Source: Clostridia bacterium (GTDB lineage: Bacteria; Bacillota; Clostridia; Christensenellales; Aristaeellaceae). From it: a stretch of 64,000 nucleotides of DNA. This document shows, piece by piece, positions 41,519-48,978 of the stretch. The position numbers were made by a program, and so were the translations under genes. The first letter of the stretch is position 1, and each line of letters starts with the position of its first letter. The notes under the pieces were generated by a model. That model ran no database searches. It was not told the origin of the DNA and saw nothing but the letters and a program-made list of their open reading frames with translations. The stretch covers positions 20,555 through 84,554 of the forward strand of contig JAFSKN010000029.1 of assembly GCA_017448975.1 (NCBI GenBank). The letters are read 5' to 3'.

Positions 41519-41952
41519 GTCTTCCCCGCCGGGCAGAAGCGGATGCGCAATTCGTGCATGGCGGCGAACTGACCCTGCAAATCCAATTGATAGGTCAAAT
41601 CCACCTGCCCCGTCTGGCCGTCATCCACCTTGTATTTCACGTGGGTGGGAAATACGCCCATGTCGAGATTGCCGAAGGGCGTGCGGTAGGAGCCCTCGTA
41701 GCGGTGGCCCTGCTCAAACACCATGCTGGTGCCGTAAGGCCCCGTGCGCTGCATGGTCACCACGCCCTTGCCCATGGTCAGGATCACGTCGCTGCTCTCG
41801 TTGTCCGGCTGGGTTTCGGTGTAATCGATGCGCCAGCGGTCCTGTTCGCCGGACAGGGTGCCCGTGGTCAGCAGCCGCACGGAATCCGTAGGGTCGTCGT
41901 CGTCATGGGTCCAGCCCATGACGGATAATAGCACTTGCTGGTTTTTCTTCAT
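41515..41952 (-). CDS. DUF1934 (YwiB-like) beta-barrel protein
   Basis: The 145-aa protein reads as alternating beta strands: QVLLSVMGWTHDDDD, RWRIDYTETQPDNE, DVILTMGKGVVTMQRTGPYG, YRTPFGNLDMGVFPTHVKYK and VDLTYQLDLQGQ, the signature of DUF1934/YwiB calycin-like proteins often found before argS. The start MKKNQQ (41952) is preferred over an upstream frame start because GGAGGATTATGACAGT precedes it. The ligand is unknown. Confidence 0.82.
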   Translation of the reverse strand: MKKNQQVLLSVMGWTHDDDDPTDSVRLLTTGTLSGEQDRWRIDYTETQPDNESSDVILTMGKGVVTMQRTGPYGTSMVFEQGHRYEGSYRTPFGNLDMGVFPTHVKYKVDDGQTGQVDLTYQLDLQGQFAAMHELRIRFCPAGKT

Positions 41953-42200
41953 ACTGTCATAATCCTCCAGGACCAGTATACCAGATTCAAGACCGGGACG
42001 CAAGAAGACGCTTGCGGGCTTTTCACAGAAAAAATCCCGGCACAACCTTCCTTGTAAAGGTCAAGCCGGAATCGCGGATGATCGGGAATTCTTCGGGAAA
42101 CGGGTGATCCATTGCTCGCTGATTCGGTTTTGCCGCAATCTTTTCCAGAAGCCTGATGGCTGTGCCGTCATACTCTCCCTGAATCGCCTGCGGCAAAAAT

Positions 42201-42248
42201 CATCCTTTCTTTTGGATGCCTGCCGCTTTACCATTCGGAAGCGGCAGG
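42201..42248 (-). terminator. Tandem terminator hairpins of the sigma/anti-sigma operon
   Basis: Read on the minus strand, CCTGCCGCTT/AAGCGGCAGG (42248-42219) is followed by CATCC/GGATG (42218-42201) and then ATTTTTG, about 40 bp after the stop at 42288. The rest of 41953-42287 holds a weaker CCGGC/GCCGG hairpin near 42035-42070 and no gene. Confidence 0.65.
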
Positions 42249-42287
42249 ACGCGCCACGGCTCCGCCCGTGCGCTCATCTTTACTTTT

Positions 42288-43226
42288 TTACTGCATGGCT
42301 TCCTGGAACGCTTCAAAGAATTCCGGGCAGGCCCATGTGCCGCAGGCGATCAGGCGCTCGCCGTTGACGGCCATTTGCAGCACAATGCCGTTTTGCAGCT
42401 GGATCAGCAGGGACTGGTTGGTTTCGCTGCCGCCCGCCCGCAGGAAGGAGGCGTTTTTCACCAGGATGCTCACCAGATGCTGGGCAGTGGAAGCGTCGTT
42501 CACCGTGCCCACGCCGGACAGCTCCAGGGCTACGGCGTTGGGTGCTTTCAGGGTGTCGGCAAGGGATTCCTTGCCCACCAGGGCGTTGTCCCCGAAGGAT
42601 ACCCGCTGGAACACCCGCATCTGACCGTTCACATTGGCGGCGGCCATGGCTCCGTTCATGCCGTTGACGGCGTATACGGTTTCGCCCTGCGCCACCACGT
42701 TGGAGCAAATGCCGCTCTTGCCCGCCAGGGCCGGTTCGCTGGTAAAGGTATCCACCGTGCCAAGGCTCTGGCCCAGGAGTGATCCGGAAACAGAGGTGGG
42801 GTTGGTCAGCAGCCGGTAATAGCGGCCGTTCACGCCGATCAGGGGGAAGTTGCCGCCGCTCATGGGGGCCCAAATGCTGCGGTAGGAAGGATTCTTGGAG
42901 GAACGGATGGTGATGCTGCCCGGGGGCACATCCATGGCCGTGATCTCGCCAATGCTCAGGCTGCCCGCCGGGTAGCTTTCAATCAAGGGCTTTTGGATGG
43001 GCACGGGGCCGTTATCCCGCAGGGCGGGCAAGGCGAAAGCAGCCGCCCCGACCAGTACGATCAGGGCGCACGCGGCGGCAGCCAGACGGGGCATCAAGGC
43101 GCGCCGGGGCGCTTCCTTTTCCCGCGCGACCCGCAGGATCTTCCGTTTCAGCTGTTCGTCGGCTTGAAGGCCGCTGTTTTCGGCAATATCGGGCAAGGTA
43201 TGCAGCCTTTCTTCCACGCTTTTCAT
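42288..43226 (-). CDS. Probable membrane anti-sigma factor
   Basis: The 312-aa protein has a cytoplasmic N-terminal region (VEERLHTLPDIAENSGLQAD...KRKILRVAREKEAPRR), a single transmembrane helix (LAAAACALIVLVGAAAFALPAL, about 48-69) and a long extracytoplasmic part of repeated beta motifs. It overlaps the ECF sigma gene by 4 bp (ATGA), the standard arrangement for a cognate anti-sigma factor, though no zinc-finger HxxxCxxC is seen. The outer part would sense the signal. Function is inferred from topology and coupling. Confidence 0.72.
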   Translation of the reverse strand: MKSVEERLHTLPDIAENSGLQADEQLKRKILRVAREKEAPRRALMPRLAAAACALIVLVGAAAFALPALRDNGPVPIQKPLIESYPAGSLSIGEITAMDVPPGSITIRSSKNPSYRSIWAPMSGGNFPLIGVNGRYYRLLTNPTSVSGSLLGQSLGTVDTFTSEPALAGKSGICSNVVAQGETVYAVNGMNGAMAAANVNGQMRVFQRVSFGDNALVGKESLADTLKAPNAVALELSGVGTVNDASTAQHLVSILVKNASFLRAGGSETNQSLLIQLQNGIVLQMAVNGERLIACGTWACPEFFEAFQEAMQ

Positions 43227-43741
43227 TGCGCGTCCCTCTCCTTCAAAATATCCTCTAACTTTTTGCGGCCCCGGCTCAGGCGGCTGGAAATGGTGCCCTC
43301 CGGCACATGCAGCATTTCCGCGATTTCCGTGATGCCGTAGCCCTGATAATAATGCAGTAAGATCACGTCCCGGAAGTCCGTCGGCAGGCGGCGGATGCTT
43401 TCCAGCAGCGCCTGCTTTTCCAGGTTTTCGTCCATCCGGTCCGGGGCGGGGGCCAGCTCCATGGCCGGGCTGCCCAGCACCACGCGCCTGACCCACGCGG
43501 CGCGCCAGATGTCCCGGCACCGGTTCAGGGCCACTTTCAGCAGCCAGGGCTTTTCGTGGCCCTCCTCCAAATCGGGGGCGCTGGTCAGCAGCCGCACGAA
43601 TACGTCCTGGGTCACGTCCTCGGCCTGGTGCCGGTCGCCCAAATAAAAATAGCTGACCCGCAATACGTCGTTGGCGTATTTCTCGTACAGCGCCTCAAAT
43701 CGCCCCTCGTCCATACGGGCGGTCTGCGTCCGCTCACTCAT
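43223..43741 (-). CDS. ECF-family RNA polymerase sigma factor
   Basis: The 172-aa protein has sigma region 2 (FEALYEKYANDVLRVSYFYL ... AEDVTQDVFVRLL) and region 4 (LPTDFRDVILLHYYQGYGIT ... VPEGTISSRLSRGRKKLEDI), the complete ECF layout. The ATG at 43741 is taken because the sigma-2 helix follows soon after; GGAAGGATATATCG lies 12 bp upstream, slightly long. The gene is coupled to the anti-sigma gene. A perfect 16-bp palindrome 20 bp upstream may regulate it. The family signature continues to the last residues, so it is intact. Confidence 0.92.
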   Translation of the reverse strand: MSERTQTARMDEGRFEALYEKYANDVLRVSYFYLGDRHQAEDVTQDVFVRLLTSAPDLEEGHEKPWLLKVALNRCRDIWRAAWVRRVVLGSPAMELAPAPDRMDENLEKQALLESIRRLPTDFRDVILLHYYQGYGITEIAEMLHVPEGTISSRLSRGRKKLEDILKERDAQ

Positions 43742-43760
43742 ACAACGATATATCCTTCCC

Positions 43761-43776
43761 ATTTCTTGCAAGAAAT
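43761..43776. promoter_or_regulatory. Perfect palindrome upstream of the ECF sigma gene
   Basis: ATTTCTTGCAAGAAAT is a perfect 16-bp dyad 20 bp before the sigma ATG. It could be an operator for a dimeric regulator; no regulator is identified. Confidence 0.5.
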
Positions 43777-43910
43777 GTAATCGGTTCACGGAAAAATTTT
43801 TCCGCCCGGCCGGGCAGTGATTTTCCGTTCCATTATTATAAACCCGCCCCGGCGCGGCGGTCAAGCAAGAAATCGAACGGAAAGGGGGATTCCGGGGCAG
43901 CCGCGGGAAA

Positions 43911-43950
43911 CCGTTTCCGTACTGGGAGTATGTATTTGGGGAAACGCGGA
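43911..43950 (-). pseudogene. XRE helix-turn-helix gene remnant
   Basis: About 85% identical over 40 bp to part of the XRE gene at 47212-47251. On the minus strand it reads RVSPNTYSQYGNG against HVSQNTYSQYENG. The rest of the domain is not recognisable, so only a fragment of a related regulator gene survives. Confidence 0.45.
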
Positions 43951-43973
43951 AAAAAGAACTTTTCTCCAACACA

Positions 43974-44002
43974 TTGCAAATCTGTGCCGTTTGCGGTAAA
44001 AT
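43974..44002 (+). promoter_or_regulatory. Promoter of the 5'-nucleotidase gene
   Basis: TTGCAA (43974-43979) and TAAAAT (43997-44002) are 17 bp apart; TAAGGAGGAGAGAAC precedes the ATG at 44046. Confidence 0.7.
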
Positions 44003-44045
44003 AGAAGCAAATCCATACCCATACATTCATTAAGGAGGAGAGAAC

Positions 44046-45710
44046 ATGAAAAGAATCCTGAGCTTGATCCTCGCGCTGTCCCTGCTGCTGGGCTGCGCCG
44101 CTTTCGCGGAAGAAGCCCCCCAGCTGGATAAAGATCTTGTGATCCTGTACACCAGCGACGTGCACTGCGGCATCGACCAGGGCTGGGGCTACGCCGGTCT
44201 GTACGCCGTGAAGCAGTACCTGTCCAAGGACAACTACGTGCTGCTGGTGGACGACGGCGACGCCATCCAGGGCGAACCCATCGGCACCATGACCACCGGC
44301 GAAGCCATCATCGACATCATGAACGCCGTGGGCTACGATCTCGCCATCCCCGGCAACCATGAATTCGACTACGGCGTGGATCGTTTCCTGGCGCTGACCC
44401 AAAAGGCCAATTTTCCCTACCTGAGCTGCAACTTCAATAAGGAAGGCGAGCTGCTCTTCGCCCCTTACGCCATCAAGGAATTTAACGGCGTGAAGATCGC
44501 CTTCGTCGGCGTGACCACCCCCACCACCCCCCGCACCTCCACCCCCAAGTACTTCATGAATGAAAACGGCGAATACATTTACGCCTTCATGCAGGACACC
44601 ACCGGCGAAGCCCTGTATGCCGCCGTACAGAAGGCCGCGGACGACGCCCGGGCCGAGGGAGCCAATTACGTGATCGTCATGGCCCATTTGGGCGATGAAG
44701 AGGAATGCCGCCCCTGGCGGTATGCCGACGTGATCGCCAACACCACCGGTATCGACGCCATGCTGGACGGCCACAGCCACGATACCGAGCAGGTGGTCAT
44801 GAAGAACAAGGACGGCCAGGACGTGGTCCGCACCGGCTGCGGCACCAAAATGGCCAACATCGGCGCCCTGACCATCGCCAAAGACGGCAAGATTTCCTCC
44901 AAGCTTTATTCCTGGAACCAGGATGTCGCCGCCCCCGCGCTGCTGGGCCTCGATAACCCCGCCAGCGAAGCCGTGGCCGCCGCTTCCGGCGTGCTGGACG
45001 AAAAACTGAAGACCGTCGTGGCTTCCACCACCGTGGATCTGATCATCAACGATCCCTACACCACCACCGCCGACGGCAAGCCCGTTCGCATCATCCGCAA
45101 CACCGAAACCAACTTAGGCGACCTGTGCGCCGACGCTTATCTGGATCAGTCCGGCGACGCCGACATCGCGCTGGTCAACGGCGGCGGCATCCGCGTGTCC
45201 ATCAACAAGGGCGATATCACCCTGAACGACATCCTGAAGGTGCACCCCTTCGGCAACAGCCTCACCGTCATCGAAGCTACCGGCCAGCAGGTGCTGGACG
45301 CCCTGGAATGGAGCGTCCATTCCATGCCCGATCAGTTTGGCGGCTTCGACCATGTGGCGGGCCTCACCTTTGAAGTGGATCCCACCATCCCCTCCCCCTG
45401 CGTCCAGGACGAAAACGGCATGTTCGTCAAGGTGGACGATACCATGACACGCCGCGTGCGCAACGTGCTGGTGGCCGGCGAACCCATCGACCCCGCTAAG
45501 ACCTACAAGGTCGTGTCCCATGACTACCAGCTCCTCGACGCGGGCGACGGCTACACCATGTTCAAGGGCTGCCCCGTGCTGCAGGAATCTGTGAAGCTGG
45601 ACAATCAGGTGCTGATCGACTACATCACCGGCACCCTGGGCGGCGTTGTGGGCGAAGGCTATGAGAATCCCTACGGCCAGGGACGCATCGTTTCCGTGAA
45701 CGCTGAATAA
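44046..45710 (+). CDS. Secreted 5'-nucleotidase/UshA-family metallophosphoesterase
   Basis: The 554-aa protein has a signal peptide (RILSLILALSLLLGCAAFAEE; the LLGC might also be read as a lipobox). The N-terminal metallophosphoesterase domain shows LYTSDVHCGI, VDDGDAIQGEP, IPGNHEFDYGVDRFL, MAHLGDEE and DGHSHDTEQVV, all metal-ligand motifs; the C-terminal domain has LADAYLDQ-like NLGDLCADAYLDQ, LVNGGGIRVSINKGDITLND and the substrate loop. It removes phosphate from nucleotides outside the cell for salvage. Strong codon bias and a good promoter and ribosome site suggest high expression. The gene is monocistronic, ended by a terminator. Confidence 0.93.
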   Translation: MKRILSLILALSLLLGCAAFAEEAPQLDKDLVILYTSDVHCGIDQGWGYAGLYAVKQYLSKDNYVLLVDDGDAIQGEPIGTMTTGEAIIDIMNAVGYDLAIPGNHEFDYGVDRFLALTQKANFPYLSCNFNKEGELLFAPYAIKEFNGVKIAFVGVTTPTTPRTSTPKYFMNENGEYIYAFMQDTTGEALYAAVQKAADDARAEGANYVIVMAHLGDEEECRPWRYADVIANTTGIDAMLDGHSHDTEQVVMKNKDGQDVVRTGCGTKMANIGALTIAKDGKISSKLYSWNQDVAAPALLGLDNPASEAVAAASGVLDEKLKTVVASTTVDLIINDPYTTTADGKPVRIIRNTETNLGDLCADAYLDQSGDADIALVNGGGIRVSINKGDITLNDILKVHPFGNSLTVIEATGQQVLDALEWSVHSMPDQFGGFDHVAGLTFEVDPTIPSPCVQDENGMFVKVDDTMTRRVRNVLVAGEPIDPAKTYKVVSHDYQLLDAGDGYTMFKGCPVLQESVKLDNQVLIDYITGTLGGVVGEGYENPYGQGRIVSVNAE

Positions 45711-45752
45711 TCCCCGCATGATTGCCCCATCAAAAGGATTCTCATCAAAATG

Positions 45753-45792
45753 GACGCTGGCATCGATTCGGTGCCAGCGTCTTTCATTATTT
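45753..45792 (+). terminator. Terminator of the 5'-nucleotidase gene
   Basis: GACGCTGGCA (45753-45762) and TGCCAGCGTC (45772-45781) form a perfect 10-bp stem followed by TTTCATTATTT. Confidence 0.85.
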
Positions 45793-45806
45793 GGGGGCGT
45801 ACAGGA

Positions 45807-45820
45807 GTCTCGAACTGTCC
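45807..45820. repeat. Left copy of the 14-bp direct repeat flanking fic
   Basis: GTCTCGAACTGTCC is repeated at 47059-47072, enclosing the fic gene and about 190 bp upstream of it. The short region to 46007 shows a CATGGTATCATGGTATC tandem and no gene. Confidence 0.65.
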
Positions 45821-46007
45821 CTCTATGTTTGCAAAGACGACAGCATATAAAGAGAAACGTAAAGCCCTTGATTGATTGATATTTACGTGTTTTCATGGTA
45901 TCATGGTATCGGTTGATCTGACGGACGGTATTGGATATTGAAGTAATCGGCGCCTATAAAAAGTCCCTGATTTACGAATATGCAGCCGGAAAAAAGGAAG
46001 TACCAGC

Positions 46008-47009
46008 ATGAGCGACCATTATTCCCCACCCTTTCACATGACCGATGAAATCGCCGAGTTGTCCATCGAAATCGGCGAATTGATCGGCATGGTTTCAGTA
46101 AATGCCGGGTTATCTCCTGACCCGCGCCTGCGGCGGGAGAACCGCATCCGCACCGTTTATTCTTCCCTTGCCATCGAACAGAACACCCTGTCCCTGGATC
46201 AGGTGACGGACGTGATCGACGGAAAGCGGGTGTTAGGGCCGCCCAAGGACATACGGGAAGTGAAGAACGCCTATGAAGCCTATGAGCGCATGAGTGCGTT
46301 TGATCCCTGCTCCATGGAGGATTTATTGACCGTTCACGGCCTGATGACGCGGGATGTAACGCCGGAATCGGGACGGTTCCGCAGCGGCAACGTGGGCGTA
46401 TTCCAGAACGGGCAGTTGATCCATGCGGGCACCCCCGCCGCCTATGTGCCGGAGGTGATGACCCAATTGTTTTCCTGGCTTCGCACGTCCTCCGCGCATC
46501 CCCTAATCAAAAGCTGCATCTTTCATTATGAATTTGAGTTCATTCACCCCTTCGCCGACGGCAACGGACGCACGGGCCGCTTCTGGCAATCGCTGATTTT
46601 GCAGCGCTGGAAGCCCATTTTCGCCTGGCTGCCGGTGGAGACCCTCATTCACGAGCGTCAGACCGGTTATTACGAAGCCCTGAACGCCGCCAACACCCAG
46701 GGCGATTCCGCCGTTTTTGTTGCCTTCATGCTTTCGGTGATCCGGGACGCGCTGAAAGAAATCAAGGAGAATCAAAACCGGCATGTCGTAGAAAATGTCG
46801 GGAAGAATGTCGGAGAAAATGTCGGAGAAAAAAGAGAAGCACTTTTGATGATCCTGCGCCGGAAGCCTCGCGCTTCCGCAAAGGAAATTGCTGACCTGAT
46901 GAACCTTTCTTCCCGTCAGGTGGAACGGCTGCTGGCCGGGCTGAAAAGCGACGGGACGATCACCCGCCAGGGCTCCCCGAAAAAGGGCTGGTGGCAAATC
47001 AACGAGTAG
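46008..47009 (+). CDS. Fic-family AMP-transferase with C-terminal winged helix
   Basis: The 333-aa protein has the Fic active-site motif HPFADGNGRTGR (about 180-191), which transfers AMP from ATP to a target hydroxyl, and an upstream SSLAIEQNTL segment matching the (S/T)xxxE(G/N) inhibitory helix of class II Fic proteins (self-contained autoinhibition). After the domain comes a tandem run VVENVGKNVGENVGEKRE, then a winged-helix DNA-binding domain (RASAKEIADLMNLSSRQVER ... GWWQINE). Fic/winged-helix proteins can act in regulation or as stand-alone toxins. The gene lies in an AT-rich islet between direct repeats; the ATG has only AAAAAAGGAAGTACCAGC upstream, an adequate site. Confidence 0.92.
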   Translation: MSDHYSPPFHMTDEIAELSIEIGELIGMVSVNAGLSPDPRLRRENRIRTVYSSLAIEQNTLSLDQVTDVIDGKRVLGPPKDIREVKNAYEAYERMSAFDPCSMEDLLTVHGLMTRDVTPESGRFRSGNVGVFQNGQLIHAGTPAAYVPEVMTQLFSWLRTSSAHPLIKSCIFHYEFEFIHPFADGNGRTGRFWQSLILQRWKPIFAWLPVETLIHERQTGYYEALNAANTQGDSAVFVAFMLSVIRDALKEIKENQNRHVVENVGKNVGENVGEKREALLMILRRKPRASAKEIADLMNLSSRQVERLLAGLKSDGTITRQGSPKKGWWQINE

Positions 47010-47025
47010 CACGAAGAAGGCCTAG

Positions 47026-47054
47026 TATGCCCATCGAACAAACCAAAGGGCATA
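47026..47054 (+). terminator. Stem-loop after fic
   Basis: TATGCCC (47026-47032) pairs with GGGCATA (47048-47054), 16 bp after the fic stop. There is no T-run, so termination is uncertain. Confidence 0.4.
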
Positions 47055-47058
47055 GGGG

Positions 47059-47072
47059 GTCTCGAACTGTCC
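47059..47072. repeat. Right copy of the 14-bp direct repeat flanking fic
   Basis: GTCTCGAACTGTCC, identical to 45807-45820; flanking bases differ apart from a G-rich run before each. Confidence 0.65.
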
Positions 47073-47105
47073 AGTGTACATTTATAAGCCAGTTAAAGAG
47101 TGCTT

Positions 47106-47321
47106 CTATCGGTTTACTTCTTTTTTGCGCGTTCGCCCCAATAAATAATCAACGCTGACATGATAATAATCAGCTAATTTAACTAAATGCGGGGCGGTCC
47201 ATTCAATCACCCCGTTTTCGTACTGCGAGTATGTGTTTTGGGAAACGTGAAGCACCTCCGCCAATTCCCGCTGTCGAAGGTCGCTGTCCTCCCGAAGCGC
47301 GCGAATATTCGGATAAACCAT
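47106..47321 (-). CDS. Small XRE-family DNA-binding regulator
   Basis: The 71-aa protein is a single helix-turn-helix domain: NIRALREDSDLRQRELAEVL-HVSQNTYSQYENG, then LVKLADYYHVSVDYLLGRTR. It is of the kind that represses its own promoter. The ATG at 47321 is preferred to a GTG three codons earlier because GAGGTGAT stands 5 bp before it. A strong promoter pointing the other way starts 46 bp upstream and carries two related dyads, probably this protein's operators. The gene is part of an AT-rich islet with fic and a lipoprotein gene. Confidence 0.88.
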   Translation of the reverse strand: MVYPNIRALREDSDLRQRELAEVLHVSQNTYSQYENGVIEWTAPHLVKLADYYHVSVDYLLGRTRKKEVNR

Positions 47322-47349
47322 AATGATCACCTCGGATGCTATTATGGTT

Positions 47350-47395
47350 TATCTGGATTTCGGATATTGACTTTTATCTGGAATACAGATATAAT
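47350..47395 (+). promoter_or_regulatory. Rightward promoter with two operator dyads
   Basis: TTGACT (47367-47372) and TATAAT (47390-47395) are 17 bp apart. Two related 17-bp dyads, TATCTGGATTTCGGATA (47350-47366) and TATCTGGAATACAGATA (47375-47391), lie 25 bp centre to centre; the first abuts the -35 and the second covers the spacer. They fit binding of the divergent XRE repressor. Confidence 0.75.
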
Positions 47396-47683
47396 ATCTC
47401 TTAAACAAGAAGTCTGAGTTTCCAGAGAGGAGGTATTCAAAGTAGAGAATTTGGCGATTTCCAATCCCGCTTTGAAGAACGGACTTCGCTCCAATTGTTC
47501 AAAGTGTGCAACAATGGTTGCAGAAATACCACCTTAGAATGGAGGAATTATATCTTCTACTGGAATAGGCGTAGAACCGCTGCAACCAGAACCGGAGAAA
47601 GATTCTTGGGTGACAGCGAAACTGTGGCCGCTTGATTTTCAGACCATTGCAAATTATCTTATTTTGATTGAGAGGAATAAAAC
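47396..47683 (+). other. Transcribed leader without a convincing gene
   Basis: Downstream of the promoter, AGGAGGT at 47430-47436 is a perfect ribosome site, but the frames after it lack a usual start codon. One frame is open from 47405 to 47641 (FGDFQSRFEERTSLQLFKVC), with ATT as the only well-spaced start; another short one contains RSNCSKCATMVAEIPP and stops at 47536. Either could be a damaged small gene. Confidence 0.35.
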
Positions 47684-47992
47684 ATGAAGATAAAGAAGAC
47701 AATTATTATAGCTGTATTGCTTATGGTGTCGATGCTATTATGCGCTTGTAGTTCATCCGCGCTTGATGGACATTGGGTTCTACAAGGTGAAAAAAGCGCC
47801 ATAGGAATTAATGACATGGTGCTTCGTTCTGATGGCACGGGTTCAGTGTATGGATTTCCTGTTAATTGGTCACATACGAATAACGAAATAAAGTTTACGC
47901 TTATTACTACGTCAACATACAACTACATGTACTCGGGCGGAATATTAACAATGTATGATAGCAATGGAAGTAGCGTAAAATTAATGAAATAA
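47684..47992 (+). CDS. Small lipoprotein of unknown function
   Basis: The 102-aa protein has a lipoprotein signal (KIKKTIIIAVLLMVSMLLCAC; cleavage before the Cys of LCAC) followed by a Ser-rich linker and a short beta domain (LDGHWVLQGEKSAIGINDMV ... SDGTGSVYGFPVNWSHTNNE) similar in style to lipocalin-like or DUF-type small lipoproteins. Base composition is clearly more AT-rich than the chromosome around it, suggesting transfer. GATTGAGAGGAATAAAAC supplies the ribosome site. It probably belongs to the transcript from the XRE-controlled promoter at 47367-47395. Confidence 0.8.
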   Translation: MKIKKTIIIAVLLMVSMLLCACSSSALDGHWVLQGEKSAIGINDMVLRSDGTGSVYGFPVNWSHTNNEIKFTLITTSTYNYMYSGGILTMYDSNGSSVKLMK

Positions 47993-48222
47993 ATTATCCA
48001 CTTTCCGCACAAGACGCAAGAAAAATAGACTTGTGGATTAATAGTGGATCACGAGGGGCGTATATTTCATTATATCCAAGCCGATAGAAAAATATTTTTC
48101 CATTAAGAGAACATGGGGATGGTTCAAGACTGCTATGCATTCTGGAGAGCCGTCCCCTTTGCATTTCTCTGCATGTACGTTATCCTCCCCTGGGTTTATG
48201 TGCCGCGTCAGTTTTTTCGGCT

Positions 48223-48378
48223 GTAGGGGCGGATAATATGCGCCTCTACGACAGCAGACCCAACGTAACACGGAAAACCCAGGTCGGGACAGAGCGCGGC
48301 AATCGCCCCGCCCGCCTCGGGTTTTCCTTACAAATACCCATCCAAGTGACATTTTGAACGTCCAAAAGCGGTTTTGGA
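48223..48378. repeat. Hairpin-rich non-coding spacer
   Basis: The 460-bp gap 47993-48454 has no gene. It holds GTAGGGGCG/CGCCTCTAC (48223-48249), GGAAAACCC/GGGTTTTCC (48272-48280, 48319-48327) and TCCAAAA/TTTTGGA (48361-48378). The first resembles short palindromic repeats of gut Bacillota; these are different from the two repeat families found elsewhere in the window. A TACAAT box near 48410 may start the nfeD transcript. Confidence 0.5.
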
Positions 48379-48454
48379 GCAAAGCGCCTTTTCTGCCGGG
48401 AAAAATCATGCTACAATACGGCTATGAAAACCGGCGAGAAAGGAAGGGATGCCG

Positions 48455-48949
48455 ATGGAAGATGTGTTGAACGTGATCCTGACAAACCTGCCCCTGATTC
48501 TATGCCTCATCACGGGGGTGGCGCTGCTGGTTGTGGAGGTATTCGTGCCCGGCTTCGGGCTGCCCGGCATTTCGGGTATCGTGCTGCTGGTGATCGGTAT
48601 CGCCCTCACCTGGAACACCTACGGCCCGGTGGCGGGGCTGGCGGTGACGCTGATCGCCCTGGCGCTGGCGGGCATATCCATATCCATTTCCGTGAAGTCC
48701 GCCGCCACGGGCAAGCTGAGCAAATCCGCGCTGATCTTAAACGAAGTGACCCAGCCCGCGGAGCACGAGGAAGCTGAAGCCCTGACCGGCAAGGAAGGCG
48801 TCACCGATACCGTGCTCAACCCCGTGGGCATCGCCGTGTTCGACGGCGTGCGGCTGAACGTGGTCAGCGAAGGCAGCTACCTGGAAAAAGGCGTTAAGGT
48901 CAAGGTGCAGCAGGTAGAGGGCAATAAGATCATTGTAAGGAAAGCATAA
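48455..48949 (+). CDS. nfeD: NfeD-family membrane protein
   Basis: The 164-aa short-form NfeD has three transmembrane segments (LPLILCLITGVALLVVEVFV; GLPGISGIVLLVIGIAL; VAGLAVTLIALALAGISIS) and a C-terminal OB-fold domain (TGKEGVTDTVLNPVGIAVFD ... VQQVEGNKIIVRK). It partners with the flotillin encoded 30 bp downstream in membrane microdomains. ATG 48455 is chosen rather than 48449 because AGGAAGGG then has a 6-bp spacing. Confidence 0.9.
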   Translation: MEDVLNVILTNLPLILCLITGVALLVVEVFVPGFGLPGISGIVLLVIGIALTWNTYGPVAGLAVTLIALALAGISISISVKSAATGKLSKSALILNEVTQPAEHEEAEALTGKEGVTDTVLNPVGIAVFDGVRLNVVSEGSYLEKGVKVKVQQVEGNKIIVRKA

Positions 48950-48978
48950 AAAACGACCACTTAAAGGAGGCTTGAAAA

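Noticed and set aside
44046-44110. Lipobox LLGC in the 5'-nucleotidase signal peptide
   Set aside because: The sequence continues CAAFAEE, a better type I cleavage site for this organism's secreted proteins; lipoprotein status cannot be decided, so the enzyme is called secreted only.
45807-45820. GGACAGTTCGAGACTCC (minus strand) read as a tRNA T-arm remnant
   Set aside because: The flanking bases do not form the T-stem and no other tRNA parts are present, so an att site in a tRNA gene is not supported.
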